Below are positions 10,981 through 21,763 of a stretch of 64,000 bases of DNA, in pieces. Numbering within the stretch: position 1 is the stretch's first letter; every line of letters starts with the position of its first letter. The stretch comes from Agriotes lineatus (taxonomy: Eukaryota; Arthropoda; Insecta; Coleoptera; Elateridae). The notes under the pieces were generated by a model. That model searched no databases, had not been told where the DNA came from, and was given only the letters and a program-made list of their open reading frames with translations. The stretch is taken from NCBI GenBank assembly GCA_940337035.1, contig CALNHX010005852.1, positions 35,943 to 99,942 of the forward strand, in the 5' to 3' direction. A program made the translations under genes and the position numbers.

Positions 10981-13774
10981 ATGTCAAGAGCTGAAGCTCG
11001 AACTATTGATATGGATAAAGCAATTCTGGATGTAGTCTGTGTATCAGAAGCAGTTGGATTTTTAAGTGAGTCCGTACAGAGAAGATACTGGGTTCATCCT
11101 CTTAACCGTTATCGTGAAACATCAAACCGCTTTACTAATTTTTATGAGAAACTCAGAAAATATCCAGAAAAGTTTTTTAAATACTTTCGCATGAGTGTAT
11201 CATCATTTGATGAGCTTTTGGAAAACGTACGAGGTCCTTTAACTAAACAATATACTCGATGGCGTAATCCAATTACTCCTGAGGAGAGACTAACCGTGAC
11301 AATAAGGTAAATATATTTTTTGCATAGTTATCACGAAAGTCGCCGTTTTTAAACAAAAAATCTTGAAGAACGTATCACTTATCTTAACGCAAAATCGTTA
11401 AAAAAAGTAATTTTTTCTACGATCGTGTCAAAATGACAACTTTTTGAATTGTTTTTAGTGTCAAAAGCGACGTTGTAGCACTCTTAATATTAGCGCCAGA
11501 AATACGTCTTATTGCACGTTGCCATTGGAGCGTGTTTTAATACTAAATTAAAACACACTTTGCCGTAAGTTTGAATGTCAACATAACCTAGAATATATAA
11601 CACAATGTGACGCAAAAAAGTGTCACCGAACTAAGTTTTTATATTTCTGATACGATCGTAGAAAACATAGCGTATGATACATGTGTATAAGAGCCATTAA
11701 AGCACTAACGACGTTAAAAGCACTCCGCTAGTGCGTCGTGATTTTAAACTCGTCGCACATGCTTTAAAGGAGTACATAAAATAACAGTAAATAAGTAAAT
11801 ACAATGCAAAGGATATTAAAGTAAGACTAATTCTAACATGATATTTATTTATGAAACATAAAAATAACTCAAACACAACAAGCATTTTTAACAAATATGT
11901 ACAAAACATATGTATAAAGATAACACTATTTGAGCTGATGTATTTACACATATTTTAATTATTGGATTCTGATTGATAGGAATGTTCCGATGATACTGAT
12001 GGTGAAGGTGAACAGCCAGAAATCATGTCTAAAGACGAATGCGCTTCAAATGATTGTGTGTATGGGGCGTTTCCGGGAAATGTCATGTAATTATATGGTC
12101 GTTTTATATGATTGGGTTGTGGTGTATGTGGTTGCACAAAATCATTTCTATATGCAGGATAGGACAATGTTCGTTGTTGCATTAAATTCTTAGATTGAGA
12201 AATATTTTTAAAAAATTGCAGTGTATGAAGCCGAAAATCAGTTTTTTGATCATATGTCAATTTTTTGTAATCCGGTAGTAATGATAATAAAAATGCCTTA
12301 TCGGCATCTTCAGTATCATTACGAGATGCCTGAACTTCCAGATAAGTTAATAATCTATTTTGAAACGGAGTTACACCCTTTTTACCGCTTCCTGTTTTGC
12401 GACGAACAGAGGGCAATAAATTGTTATTAGGAGTGGTTGACTGCCCAGCAGTGTCTTCTTCCTCCTCAATATCACCTTCAATCGTTTCACTTTTATTATC
12501 GTCTTGTACTGGATTGTCTACCGCATCGTTATCATCAAATTGCTTGTTGTTCTAGAACAACGCATTTTAACAATATTATATAAAGCTAAATATTAAAATA
12601 AGGCATTTAAATTAAAATATAGTCACACACTTAACTCACTTTCGTTTTTAATTGTGTGTTGCAAAAATGTTAGGGAATCTGAATAAACGTATTTCTTCTT
12701 CTTTGCAGCATCACCACTTTTGCCGTGAGTTAGAATTTTGCATAACTGTCTCTTATATGCCTCCACTTTTTCTTCATATCTTTCACTAAAACGAGATAAA
12801 AATTAATAACATATTGGAGAAAAATATATAGTAGTACCAAAGAGCATATAGGTTTGCTTTTTAATTAGGGACTTATATTTTTTCACTTTCATTTTAAAGG
12901 TACTTGTCAACTGGAACATGCTTTACGGCACTGGAGTTTGATTTTCGAATTGGTAAAAGTACAATAGCTGAAATAGTAAAGAGACGTGCCAAGTTTTGTG
13001 GGCAGTTCTTCAACCAATTGAGATGCCTGAGCCCAAAACGGAGCAATGGAAGGAAATAGCTGATCTATTTTATTTGAAAACCAACTTTCCTAATTGTATT
13101 GGAGCTGTAGACGCAAACACATTAGATGCAAAAACCCAAAGAATTCTGGTTCACTATATTTTAATTACAAGAAATTTTTCTCTGTTGTATTACTAGCAAT
13201 AGCAGATGCAAATCTTCGCTTTATTGCAATTGATGTAGGAGCTTACGGTAAGGAAGGAGATTCAAATGTGTTTAAAGAGTCTGCTTTTGGGAAAAAATTG
13301 TATTCGACACAACTGAATTTACCAGAGCCAGCTTGTTTGCCAAATATGAATTGTTCTCCTCAGCCATACGTTCTGGTCGGTGATGAAGCATTTGCACTTC
13401 ACACCAATTTATTACGCCCATACCCAGGGCGAAATTTGACTGAAGCTCGTAGAATTTTTAATTATAGATTATCGAGAGCCAGACGAACCGTTGAATGTGC
13501 GTTTGGGTTGTTAGTAAATAAATGGCGGGTATTACACACATCTATTCAAGTAGAACCAGAATTTACAGATGACATTGTAAAAGCATGTTGCGTATTGCAT
13601 AATTATGTACGACAGAGAGATGGAATTAATTTTGAAGATTCAGAAACCTATTCGTTAGATGACATAGAAGCACGCGGTACAGGAATGCGATCCGAAGGAG
13701 TACAAGTGAGGGGACCATTTTGCCAATTATTTTATGGGGCCTGGATCTGTACCTTTCAGTACCAAGCAGTATAA
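10981..13774 (+). pseudogene. Harbinger transposase (HARBI1/ALP1-like), two exons
   Basis: Exon 1 (10981-11306) encodes the N-terminus with RRYWVHPLNRYRE, FFKYFRMSVSSFDELL and NPITPEERLTVTIR. It ends at an AATAAG|GTAAAT donor. Exon 2 starts at 12900 after a pyrimidine-rich AAAG acceptor and joins in phase to give IRYLSTG, the usual continuation. Catalytic positions are readable: GAVD near 13110, VLVGDEAFAL near 13380 and RTVECAFGLL near 13495. Exon 2 carries a one-base deletion near 12982 (K-ETCQVLW resumes), another near 13115 (GAVDG-KHIRCKNP) and a one-base insertion near 13712, so the gene is dead. The 1593-bp intron holds two antisense exons of the partner gene. It cuts element ends and inserts at TWA sites in this family. 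Confidence 0.93.
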
Positions 13775-14236
13775 ATGTCAAAATATTATAATTTAAAATT
13801 TGTATTTTGCAAGTAATTCATATAAACAGTTAATACCATGTAATATATATAGTAAATGTTTAATAAAATATGTACCTTACCTTTTTCTTCTTTTTCATTA
13901 TCTCTTAGCGCAGGGCTGTCCAACATGTGGCCCGCGGGCCGCATGCGGCCCTACAGGATATTTTTGCGGCCCGCGGATCACTATACTTTCAGGAAACATG
14001 AATCTCGAATATACATTATAAATAATTGAAAACAAAGGTTAAAATAGGTACATAGGACAAAGGTACAAAAATATATCATTAGTAAAAGAATTTTCACTTT
14101 ATCTTTCAACATTGCGTTAGGCAACAGTCCCGCCCACTTCCGATGTAAGGCTTGTCTTGTCGTTGTCTCAGTCTGGAAGTTGCCACCAACGCGAATGGTG
14201 CTGTAGCGATCAGACACCTGTTTTTGATTGTTTTTT

Positions 14237-15118
14237 CAAGTTCAAGTTCAAGTTTATTCATTCCATTGCCCGTACATTAATAATACAGATTGGTGTCGTC
14301 AAGAATCATGATAATCTATACATTACTTATATAGACATTCACTTATAATAAAATACAATAAGGATGTAACATACTTAACCTAGGTAAATACTAATTATAA
14401 ATGCATTATACTTTGGCGTTAAGCAATCAACACTTAAGATTAAGGAATTCCTTGATGCTATAGAAATTATGATCATATAGGAAAGATTTTAATTTTCGCT
14501 TAAACACATTAGCATCATTAATGCGCCTGAGGTACTCGGGCAGATTGTTAAACATTTGATAGCACGAAAACGATGGCGACTGTGTATAGCGCCTGCGGTT
14601 GTACTGAAATATGTGTAACTTGTTAATACTTCTCGTACCGTAGCTGTGAACGTCGCTGTTGAATATTAGAGGGATGCTCTCATGTTTTACCCACAAACAG
14701 CATTTGTATATAAATAAGTCATATACCGTGAATATTCTGTACGTTTTAAAACTGATTCTTGCAGATGTGCGCCTATTAATGGAAAACATCATGCGAAGGA
14801 GGCGTTTCTGTATTATAAACACCCTGGAAAGATCACCTTTTCCCCAAACTATTAAATTATAGCTTAAGTGAGACTGCACCAGTGCATAGTAAGCCTCGAT
14901 GAGATAAGGTTCGAAATGTAGCTTTTAATGCTTCGCATTGCAAAAAATGCTTGTTTAATTTGGAACAAATGCTATCTGTTTGTGCGTGCCAATTTAAGTT
15001 TTCATCCAGATTTATGCCAAGAAATTTACAGCCATTTGTTGGTTTTAGGGTAATGTCTCCACACTTGAATAACAAATGGGCAAAGGTCTCCTTAGTAGTG
15101 TTTAGTTCTTCTAGTTGT
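14237..15118 (-). pseudogene. 5'-truncated non-LTR retrotransposon, RT C-terminal part
   Basis: On the minus strand the copy starts abruptly near 15118 (LEELNTTKETFAHLLF), continues through GCKFLGINLDENLNWHAQT, the box that follows the RT core, shifts frame near 14885, and runs through LIVWGKGDLSRVFIIQKRLL to a stop at 14427. The 3' end is AATAAA followed by an (AACTTG)n-type tail at 14237-14256. Sharp 5' truncation and a tandem tail are typical of LINE insertions. The clade is uncertain (Jockey/CR1 group). Confidence 0.8.
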
Positions 15119-15196
15119 TAACTAATGCTTACTTTGACAGTTTTTACTTATCAACGAATGTCATTTTATCTAGCTTACTTATCTCTGTAACGCTTG

Positions 15197-15895
15197 CTCC
15201 TGTATTTTACTTCCTTTTACTATAAAGGAAGTATTGGATTCACCCCAAAAATTCGAAATTGAGTTTTCAACAGATCTTCACGTTTTAGAGTCCCCTGATC
15301 CCAAAAAACATATTTTTTTTCATTGGTCTGTGTGTCTGTGTGTCTGTGTGTCTGTCTGTCTGTCTGTCTGTCTGTGAACAGAATATCTCAAAAACGAAAA
15401 GAGTATGGCGTTGAAACTTCATATATAAGTTTTGTGTACTATGTAGATAAGACAGCAAGCTTTGAAGAAAATCGCATAACCGGAAGTAGGTGTTTACTCT
15501 TGTGATTTTTCAGTTTTTTCGATTTTTCAAAAACGCTCTAACGATTTTTTTCAAACTTCACATTTTTATTACATTTTTAATGTGCATTGACGTGAGATAG
15601 GTGATTTTCCAGTTGAATACTTCTAAAGTGGGTTTCTTTTGTTTTTTTTCTATTTTTTTTTATTAACTCCTATTTTAAATAGAACACCCGGTATATTATT
15701 ACATTTTTGAATTCTGCTTAAGATTTTAGAGAAAATTTGTCTCTTCAACTAACGCTCTATTTTGTACCGTTTTTGTAGAATTCGTAATTTTTGAAATTTT
15801 TTTACAAATGCTTAAAAATTAAAAATTAAATTTTTGACTAATTATAAGATCACTGTAAAAGGAAGTTGTGTGAGTGTATCACACCAGATTTTTTA
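15197..15895 (+). repeat. Hairpin-ended repeat, family 1, long copy
   Basis: It starts with a hairpin-like TTTTACTTCC...GGAAGTATTGG and ends with the stem-loop GTGTGAGTGTATCACAC followed by CAGATTTTT. In between are a (GTCT)n microsatellite (15330-15375), ATATCTCAAAAACG and a TTTAAATAGAACACCCGG-type block. Minus-strand copies lie at 53456-53790 and 56947-57490. No coding sequence and no clear target duplication. The end hairpin invites comparison with Helitron-type elements, but the CTRR end is absent, so I leave it unclassified. Confidence 0.75.
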
Positions 15896-15957
15896 TTATA
15901 CATAAAATGTATTTAAATTTGATACATCGCCTAATCAAGCGCTGCATCAATTCGACG

Positions 15958-17171
15958 TGTGAACTGGCGATAAGAAATCCTAGCCGCTCCAGTGGAAGCT
16001 AGGGCAAGTACCCCGATAACGCGGCAGAAAAGGTATAAAAGAAGATAGCACTGCCAGTTCCAGTAACTTGAGAAAATTCCCCCTTGAGTCAACCAGTCCT
16101 GATCCTGTCCTGTCCTCTTCTACCTGGGCCTCCGGTCTGACACGCTGAAACTGTCTAACGGAGTAGGCCTCCAACCCTTACCAGACCAGGCTTCAAGGAG
16201 ATGGCGTGTTGTACTGTCAGCCCGAGAAGTTAAAATTTTTCGCAAAAGCAAGACCTCTAGAATTCGATTTTACCTTGATTGTTGAACCTTCTTGGAAATC
16301 GAATCCCTGGGCTTTAACCCTGCCTTAATACGCTGTACTGTCTTGAAGGGCTAACTGCTTAAAAGCCATTTCGACGCCTAATTTTTAAACGCAAATCCCG
16401 GCGCCTCTAAGGTGAAATAGTCCTCATAACCTCATTTTACTAATAATTAAACCTGTAACCTGTAGGAATCGCAGCCTCTACCCCGCGTGTGAGCGGCTAG
16501 AGTCCTGTAGCCGCCCTTCATAAACTCACCTGCAGGGCCCCTTTTTGGTCATTAAAAAGCGAATTCCTTAACTTCGACGTTCAATTCCGCAGCCCGCAAA
16601 TTCCCTACCGGGAGAATGTCAAACATCATTTTCTGGCTCAAGGCGAATAAATTCCATCTGCAGGATTCGACACCACGTTTGCCCCAAGAACGACGCCTAG
16701 CCGTAGTAAGGTATCAGCCACCTCTGCACCAGGATTTAGGCACTAACGCCCCCCCCCCCCTAGGTAACCCTTAAAATCGCTAAATTCGCCGGAAAATTAC
16801 AGCTTAAAATCACTGTTGAGTGGACGGTCAAGTTTGCAGGAAAAAAAAGACCTACTCAACCCATTTCCCGAAGTATCGGCGTGCGTACCTGCGGACTACC
16901 AATAGGGACCGCAATACTCGCCGGTGCATTGGGTTGCAGCTTGACCCACGAACAAGACACCGTTCAGAAGAACATGTTAATTTTAAATAATGTACAACTC
17001 AGAGTTATTTTTAATTAATCATTGTAACTAGCTAAAAACATTATATTTGTTTTGGTAATTATCTGGTGTGTTACCAATCGAATATATATTTGAGTGAACG
17101 TATTTCTCCGATTTGAGATTAACCCGAGGGGCAAATCTTTGACGCCCTTAGTAAGGGGGTAAAACGTCACA
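15958..17171. other. GC-rich block, possible solo LTR
   Basis: This 1.2-kb segment is visibly richer in GC than its surroundings. It begins TGTGAACTGG and ends ACGTCACA, so the termini are inverted TGTGA/TCACA as in many LTRs, and a TATAAAAG box sits at about 16033. I found no matching flanking duplication and no partner LTR or internal gag-pol in the window. A solo LTR is the best guess; an unrelated GC-rich repeat is possible. Confidence 0.3.
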
Positions 17172-18278
17172 TCTCTATACGTAAATTTACATAAATTGAT
17201 GTAATTTTTTTCTTTTGTCAGTATCTCAAGAACGGAAAGGAATTAACCTAAAGTGAATACGATTTTTTTTGTTTAGAATCACTTCTAGAACATATGGTGT
17301 AAGATTGTCGGTTACCTCAGGAAACACCCTGTATATCTCTTTTATGTTTCAATGCTTTTTGTAATGTAACCTAAGCTTCTTGAATAAATAAAAATTAGTA
17401 TTGAAATATACACGTTTCTATTTATTAAAAATCACTCACAAAGTCGCATACGACAGATTTTATGATGCGGCCCTCCTAACCTTTAAATTTTTACGGTGGC
17501 CCTTGGGCCCCTTGAAGTTGGACAGCCCTGTCTTAGCGCATCCCAGTCTTCATACATGCCCTCACCAACACTATTCCAGCTTTGTATTTTCACATTTCTG
17601 TCCATATAATCTTTAGATCCCATTTCCCAAATGGAAGGGTTATTTTGAACATATTGAATAAATTTGTCAGTATCAAACATAACTACTCTGTAATAGATAT
17701 TTGTAGTACTTTTGAAGGTCACACTTTTTTTCATGAATTTGCAGTTTGATAACGAGGGCAAAGCCCGAGTTAATCAAGCACATAGCGAAAAAAGGACTTT
17801 CAAAACGTGTTATACACGAAGATTTTTGCATAGTGATCTCTTGTAAACTCCAAATTTAGTCGAAAAGGACTTCGGAATTTACAACCGTCAAATTGACAAT
17901 TCAAAATTTCAATAAACTAGTTAAAAAAGTGATACTTTCTTTACGATTTTTCGTTTAAAAAGACGACTTTCGTGAGCACTATGCAAAAAAAAAACAAATT
18001 TACTATGGAAAATGAATTTATGAACCTGTCGAACGCTGCCGCAAAACTGCAAGGTGTGGACGTCTCAATATAATTCAATGTGTTTTGATAACATTTGCCG
18101 GCTACGTTTTTCCCGCTCAACCGCATCATGCTGCGGTCAGTTCCGGTCGAAAATTGGCGGACCTGATAAAACGTACTTGTGTGGACGCACGCATTAAAAA
18201 TACTGTAATCTGTTGTTGCCGTCGCCGGGATGCGTTTTTGCGGGTCCCGCTAAAACGCTATGTGTGGCCCGACACTAA

Positions 18279-18684
18279 GGCCATGCTTGCGTTTTTGTCG
18301 CTGCGACACGATCGCCGCGACCAGGTCGCAATGGTGTGTTCGAAAGGAAAAGCGCCTCACTCGGCCGCCTGCATGAAGACTGTGGGAATAAATTTAAAAA
18401 ATGAGAAAAAGCATTCTTTCAATGTTACGTACCTACATTTTTATGTACCTGCCTAAAGTTATTAGTTATTGATATTAAATTCATTACAGTTATTTACTAT
18501 ACGAGTGGGATAAGAGAACTACTGCGTAGCACGAGTTATGTAAGCACACAAGTATATTAATGATGCATCATTATATCACACATGTATTGTACACAATTTT
18601 ATCTACAACTGCCCAAAATTGAGAAAAGTGCATTAAGGAAAATGTCATTTTCAAAAATATTTTAGTAGACAAATATCATTATGC
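18279..18684. other. Harbinger right flank, no gene recognised
   Basis: The first 100 bases are CG-rich with short inverted words (GTCGCTGCGACACGATCGCC). An open frame from 18085 to 18456 crosses the transposon end and is not a gene. Confidence 0.5.
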
Positions 18685-18811
18685 CATTCATTTGACACTA
18701 TTTTAGTTAGGTAATGAAGCCATTACACCACTTCGTTAGGTAATGGCTTGATTACCTAACTGAGGGGTGTAATGAACTTCATTACCTAACGGAAATAGTG
18801 TCAAATGAGTG
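18685..18811. repeat. Short palindromic MITE
   Basis: The left end CATTCATTTGACACTATTT and the right end AAATAGTGTCAAATGAGTG are inverted copies. Inside, TTAGGTAATG and its reverse CATTACCTAA occur several times in both orientations, making a compound hairpin. Non-coding. Confidence 0.7.
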
Positions 18812-18964
18812 ATTTAGTGAATTACTTATCCCACTGGAGTAGATAAAATAAATAATAATACAGTTAATCTTGAAAATGTACGGATAGTGTTAATCTATCA
18901 AATAATTAGTTGTAAATATCTTCTTTAATAACCCTTCATAACCCTGCCGCTCGCATTACACGTT

Positions 18965-20013
18965 AGGTCTGTTCGTTTGACTGCTCTAAACTGTTCCGAA
19001 CAGTTTAGAGCAGGCAAACGGCGTTCGTTTGAGATCGAGCAGCTGCTCCGAACTGCTTAAACTACGTTCGTTTGATAAGGTGCAAGTTGCTCGGAACTGC
19101 TTGGAACAGCTTTTCTTACTCCTGGTCTTTAGGAGGAGTAAAAAGTAGCAGACTTGCGCAGTCGTGTAAAACAGGTGCAAGTCAGCTGTTTTGCGCTTCT
19201 TCCGTCATGCCATTTCATTTCCTAATTCTAGCGTTCGAATTTGTGTTTGCTTGTGTTTAGCATTGTTTAGAATTGCTTAAAAATACGTCTACGTCATCCT
19301 CCACTAGCATCATTTTCACAATTTCATCCATAACTACGCAGAATAATGATAATGTAAACCCGTACAAGCGCGCCTCGCCAGAACTTAATTAATTTTTTCG
19401 TTGACCGCTTGTTAATTTCAATATTAATGAATTATTTTTCCTAAAAAAGGATGGATTAATAGACGTCATTAATACACTGTTTTTGATTAATACACTCTTT
19501 TTCATTAATTAACTGTTTTTTAAAAAAAGATGGATTAATAGATCTATTAATACACTGTTTTTGATTAATGCACTCTTTTTCATTAATTAACTGTTTTTGT
19601 GATTTTGACGTTTTGATGATATTTTGCATGGAGGTTAGTTGTATTAATTAAATTTTTCGCCACAAAAAGGATTTTGCGGTCAACGAAAAACTTTTGTAAT
19701 CAATTCGTTTGTTAATGGGCGATTAATAATCTCAACTATTAAAGGCACTCACTCGCTATCGCTCGTTCGTGCTTTAAACAGTTTCGATTATTAATCGCCT
19801 TCATTAACACACTTGTTGGTTAAATAACTAATATTTAAGGTTTTGTTATTTGTTTTGTCAACAACATTAAATTGCTCCAAACTGCTCTAAAACCGTTCGT
19901 TTGTTTCTGCTCGATTCTGCGCAATTAGTTTGCTCGAACCTGCACTAAACTGTTCTGGTGACGTCACGCTAAAGTGTTCAGAGCAGTTTAGAGCAGGACA
20001 AACGAACATACCT
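18965..20013. mobile_element. Unclassified TIR element with repeated terminal motif
   Basis: The left end AGGTCTGTTCGTTTG-CTGCTCTAAACTG matches the reversed right end AGGTATGTTCGTTTG-CTGCTCTAAACTG. GTT flanks both sides and may be a 3-bp duplication. GTTCGTTTG recurs near 19026, 19065 and 19890, giving nested hairpins at each end. The interior holds two near-identical 70-bp direct repeats (from 19452 and 19528, GGATTAATAGA...TTCATTAATTAACTG) and an inverted pair TTTTTTCGTTGACCGC / GCGGTCAACGAAAAA (19390 and 19677), which looks like another nested MITE. No transposase seen. Confidence 0.6.
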
Positions 20014-20610
20014 GTTGTAAACAGCAGAGAGCAGGCGCGTCAGAGCGGACCAGTCTGCTTCTGCTATATACAATCCTAGATTCGGGCGTACACTTCGACG
20101 GATTTGTCTGATGTTTACAAATATCCACCCGGTATATGCGAACGACAGTACTTATGCTTGGAGTTTTACATGCTTTGCACATTTGTCAAAACTCCAATAA
20201 AAACAAACTATAACACGAAAAATGCCGACATTTCTTTAGACTACTAGAAAAGGATGTTTCTGAAATAAACTTCAAATACAAAAGAGCAATTTTACTTACT
20301 GCTTTAATAATTTTGTTGTTCCTCCTAATTGCGGCGTAGGGCAGCCTAATGAATTGGCCGTTGACGGTATTGAGAATTTCCTCCATGTTTTTATATTTCT
20401 TTACACCGTTGTTTGGCAGTCGTTTTCAAACTTAAAATTCAGCCACTGCCATACCTACGAACGAGCGCCCAGCAACACATCCGGCGTTCTAATCTCAACT
20501 GCAGTCATTTCTGCAAGCAAGACAGGAACTTATCTACTAATGAGTCATCGATGTATATGGTTGGAAGTCAGTCATGGTCAGCAAACTATTTAAGGAGCTA
20601 ATCAACTGTA
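20014..20610. other. No gene recognised
   Basis: Small frames on both strands (for example 20186-20386 minus and 20354-20593 plus) overlap each other and show no domain. This is the left flank of the 15-kb hAT. Confidence 0.5.
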
Positions 20611-20790
20611 GATATTTTCATGGGCGTAACTTAGGGCATTACTTTAGGGGAAGCAACATCAAATCTCTGACTACCACATAAAAAAGTAAACTGTCGAAAC
20701 AGCTTTCTACATTGCAAAAAAATGCTGCACTTACAAAATCATGCTAGAATACTTACTGAAATAATGTAAAATATGTAAAATTTTAAAAAT

Positions 20791-21435
20791 GATATACCGA
20801 TGGGGCCACAATTATATAACGGGTGTTCATAAACAGTCGTCATCCCAGTAGGTTTTGACTTCAGAAACGTATGTCTATTAAAATTGAGAAAAAATGCGCT
20901 ATGACAGTACTCAGTGACGTTTCATTGTGTTGCACGAATTAATCAAAGACATAACATTTTGTTTTTCAAAGCAACTGGGATGACGACTGTTTATGAACAC
21001 CCGTTATAACAGCAATAAGATAACATGAACAAGAAGACAACACGTATTGCTTGAGTAAGAAAGAGATAAACATAGTAGCAAATATTCGAGAAGGCTTGAC
21101 TCTTAATTTAATTATGACATTTGTCAACTAAACATGCCTACTAACATAATTTTTTTGTATGTCATCTCTTTCTTACTCAAGCGTTTTATTTGCTTGTTCA
21201 TGTTATCTCATAGCTGTTATATAACGGGTGTTCATAAACAGTCGTCATCCCAGTTGCTTTGAAAAACAAAATGTTATGTCTTTGATTAATTCGTGCGACA
21301 CAATGAAACGTCATTGAGAACTGTCATAGCGCATTTTTTCTCAATTTTAATAGACATACGTTTCTGAAGTCAAAACCTACTGGGATGACGACTGTTTATG
21401 AACACCCGTTATAATTATGGCCCCATCAGTATATC
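20791..21435. repeat. 645-bp palindrome with mirrored MITE copies
   Basis: Outer arms GATATACCGATGGGGCCACA and, reversed, GATATACTGATGGGGCCATA enclose a symmetrical structure with a loop of about 97 bp near 21068-21164. Each arm contains a unit of about 195 bp (20814-21008 and 21217-21412) that itself has TIRs AACGGGTGTTCATAAACAG. The two inner units are in mirror orientation with few differences, so the arms look like an inverted duplication of one MITE-bearing block. Non-coding. Confidence 0.85.
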
Positions 21436-21763
21436 TCAGTTCGATATCAGTTACTATTTATTATCATTATTATTAGAATGAGTATATAATAGACCGCTAC
21501 GATCGCCCGACGTGTATTGCACGCTCCTGCAATCGCGCGTTGTTTCGAGTGGATATATCCATGATATATTAGCAAATTTGTGCACAAGTGCAGATCTAAT
21601 ATATTGCTACATCTTTGCCGAAAACTGTGCCGATCATCAAACTGTAAGTACAGTTCATTAATTACTTAAGCGGCGAGCACCGCATCAATGTGGACGTACG
21701 GGCCCGATAGGCGGGTAGCTATCTCATCGTGCCACGAGTGAATCCCCAGAAAATTCAGCGGCG

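Larger units (their letters stand above)
13911..17530. mobile_element. hAT element inserted in a MADF exon
   Basis: Ends are CAGGGCTGTCCAAC and, reversed, CAGGGCTGTCCAAC (14 of 14), with a perfect 8-bp duplication TCTTAGCG (13903-13910 and 17531-17538). Subterminal regions are rich in GGCCC on both sides. Removing 3620 bp plus one duplication restores the MADF reading frame across EDWDALRDNEK. No hAT transposase remains. The inside is occupied by a non-LTR fragment (14237-15118), a hairpin-ended repeat (15197-15895) and a GC-rich block (15958-17171). Confidence 0.95.
11955..17680 (-). pseudogene. MADF-BESS partner protein of Harbinger, split by a hAT
   Basis: Three minus-strand exons. Exon 1 (17680-17539, then 13910-13881 beyond the hAT) encodes the first half of a MADF domain (FDTDKFIQYVQNNPSIWEM, KDYMDRNVKIQSW) and ends at AAAAAG|GTAAGG. 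Exon 2 (12785-12640) starts in phase with VKDMKKKWRHIRDSYAK, then a one-base loss shifts to LTHGKSGDAAKKKKYVYSD and ends at a GTGAGT donor. Exon 3 (12551-11955) is acidic and then has a BESS motif, FLLSLLPDYKKLTYDQK. The exon 2-3 phase does not join exactly, so that junction is approximate. Such proteins bind the transposon ends and help bring in the transposase (known for Harbinger second ORFs). The order MADF then BESS is normal. Confidence 0.85.
10842..18275 (+). mobile_element. PIF/Harbinger transposon with two interleaved genes
   Basis: The 46-bp terminal inverted repeats at 10842-10887 and 18230-18275 (GTGTAGGGCCACACATAGCG, one mismatch at base 5) are flanked on both sides by TAA (10839-10841 and 18276-18278), the 3-bp target duplication of this superfamily. 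The element carries the two genes expected: a DDE transposase (+, 10981-13774) and a MADF-BESS DNA-binding partner (-, 17680-11955). A 3620-bp hAT plus its 8-bp duplication interrupts it; without that insert the element is about 3.8 kb, a normal size. Both genes are mutated, so it is no longer autonomous. Confidence 0.95.

Noticed and set aside
11990..12430. Plus-strand frames within the Harbinger intron
   Set aside because: Antisense shadows of MADF-BESS exon 3.
15330..15375. CRISPR-like or regulatory array
   Set aside because: Plain (GTCT)n microsatellite without spacers.
15197..15895. Helitron assignment for the hairpin-ended repeat
   Set aside because: A 3' stem-loop is present but the CTRR end and an A/T insertion pattern could not be shown.
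18085..18456. 123-codon plus-strand frame
   Set aside because: It crosses the Harbinger TIR and right flank, so it is not a gene.
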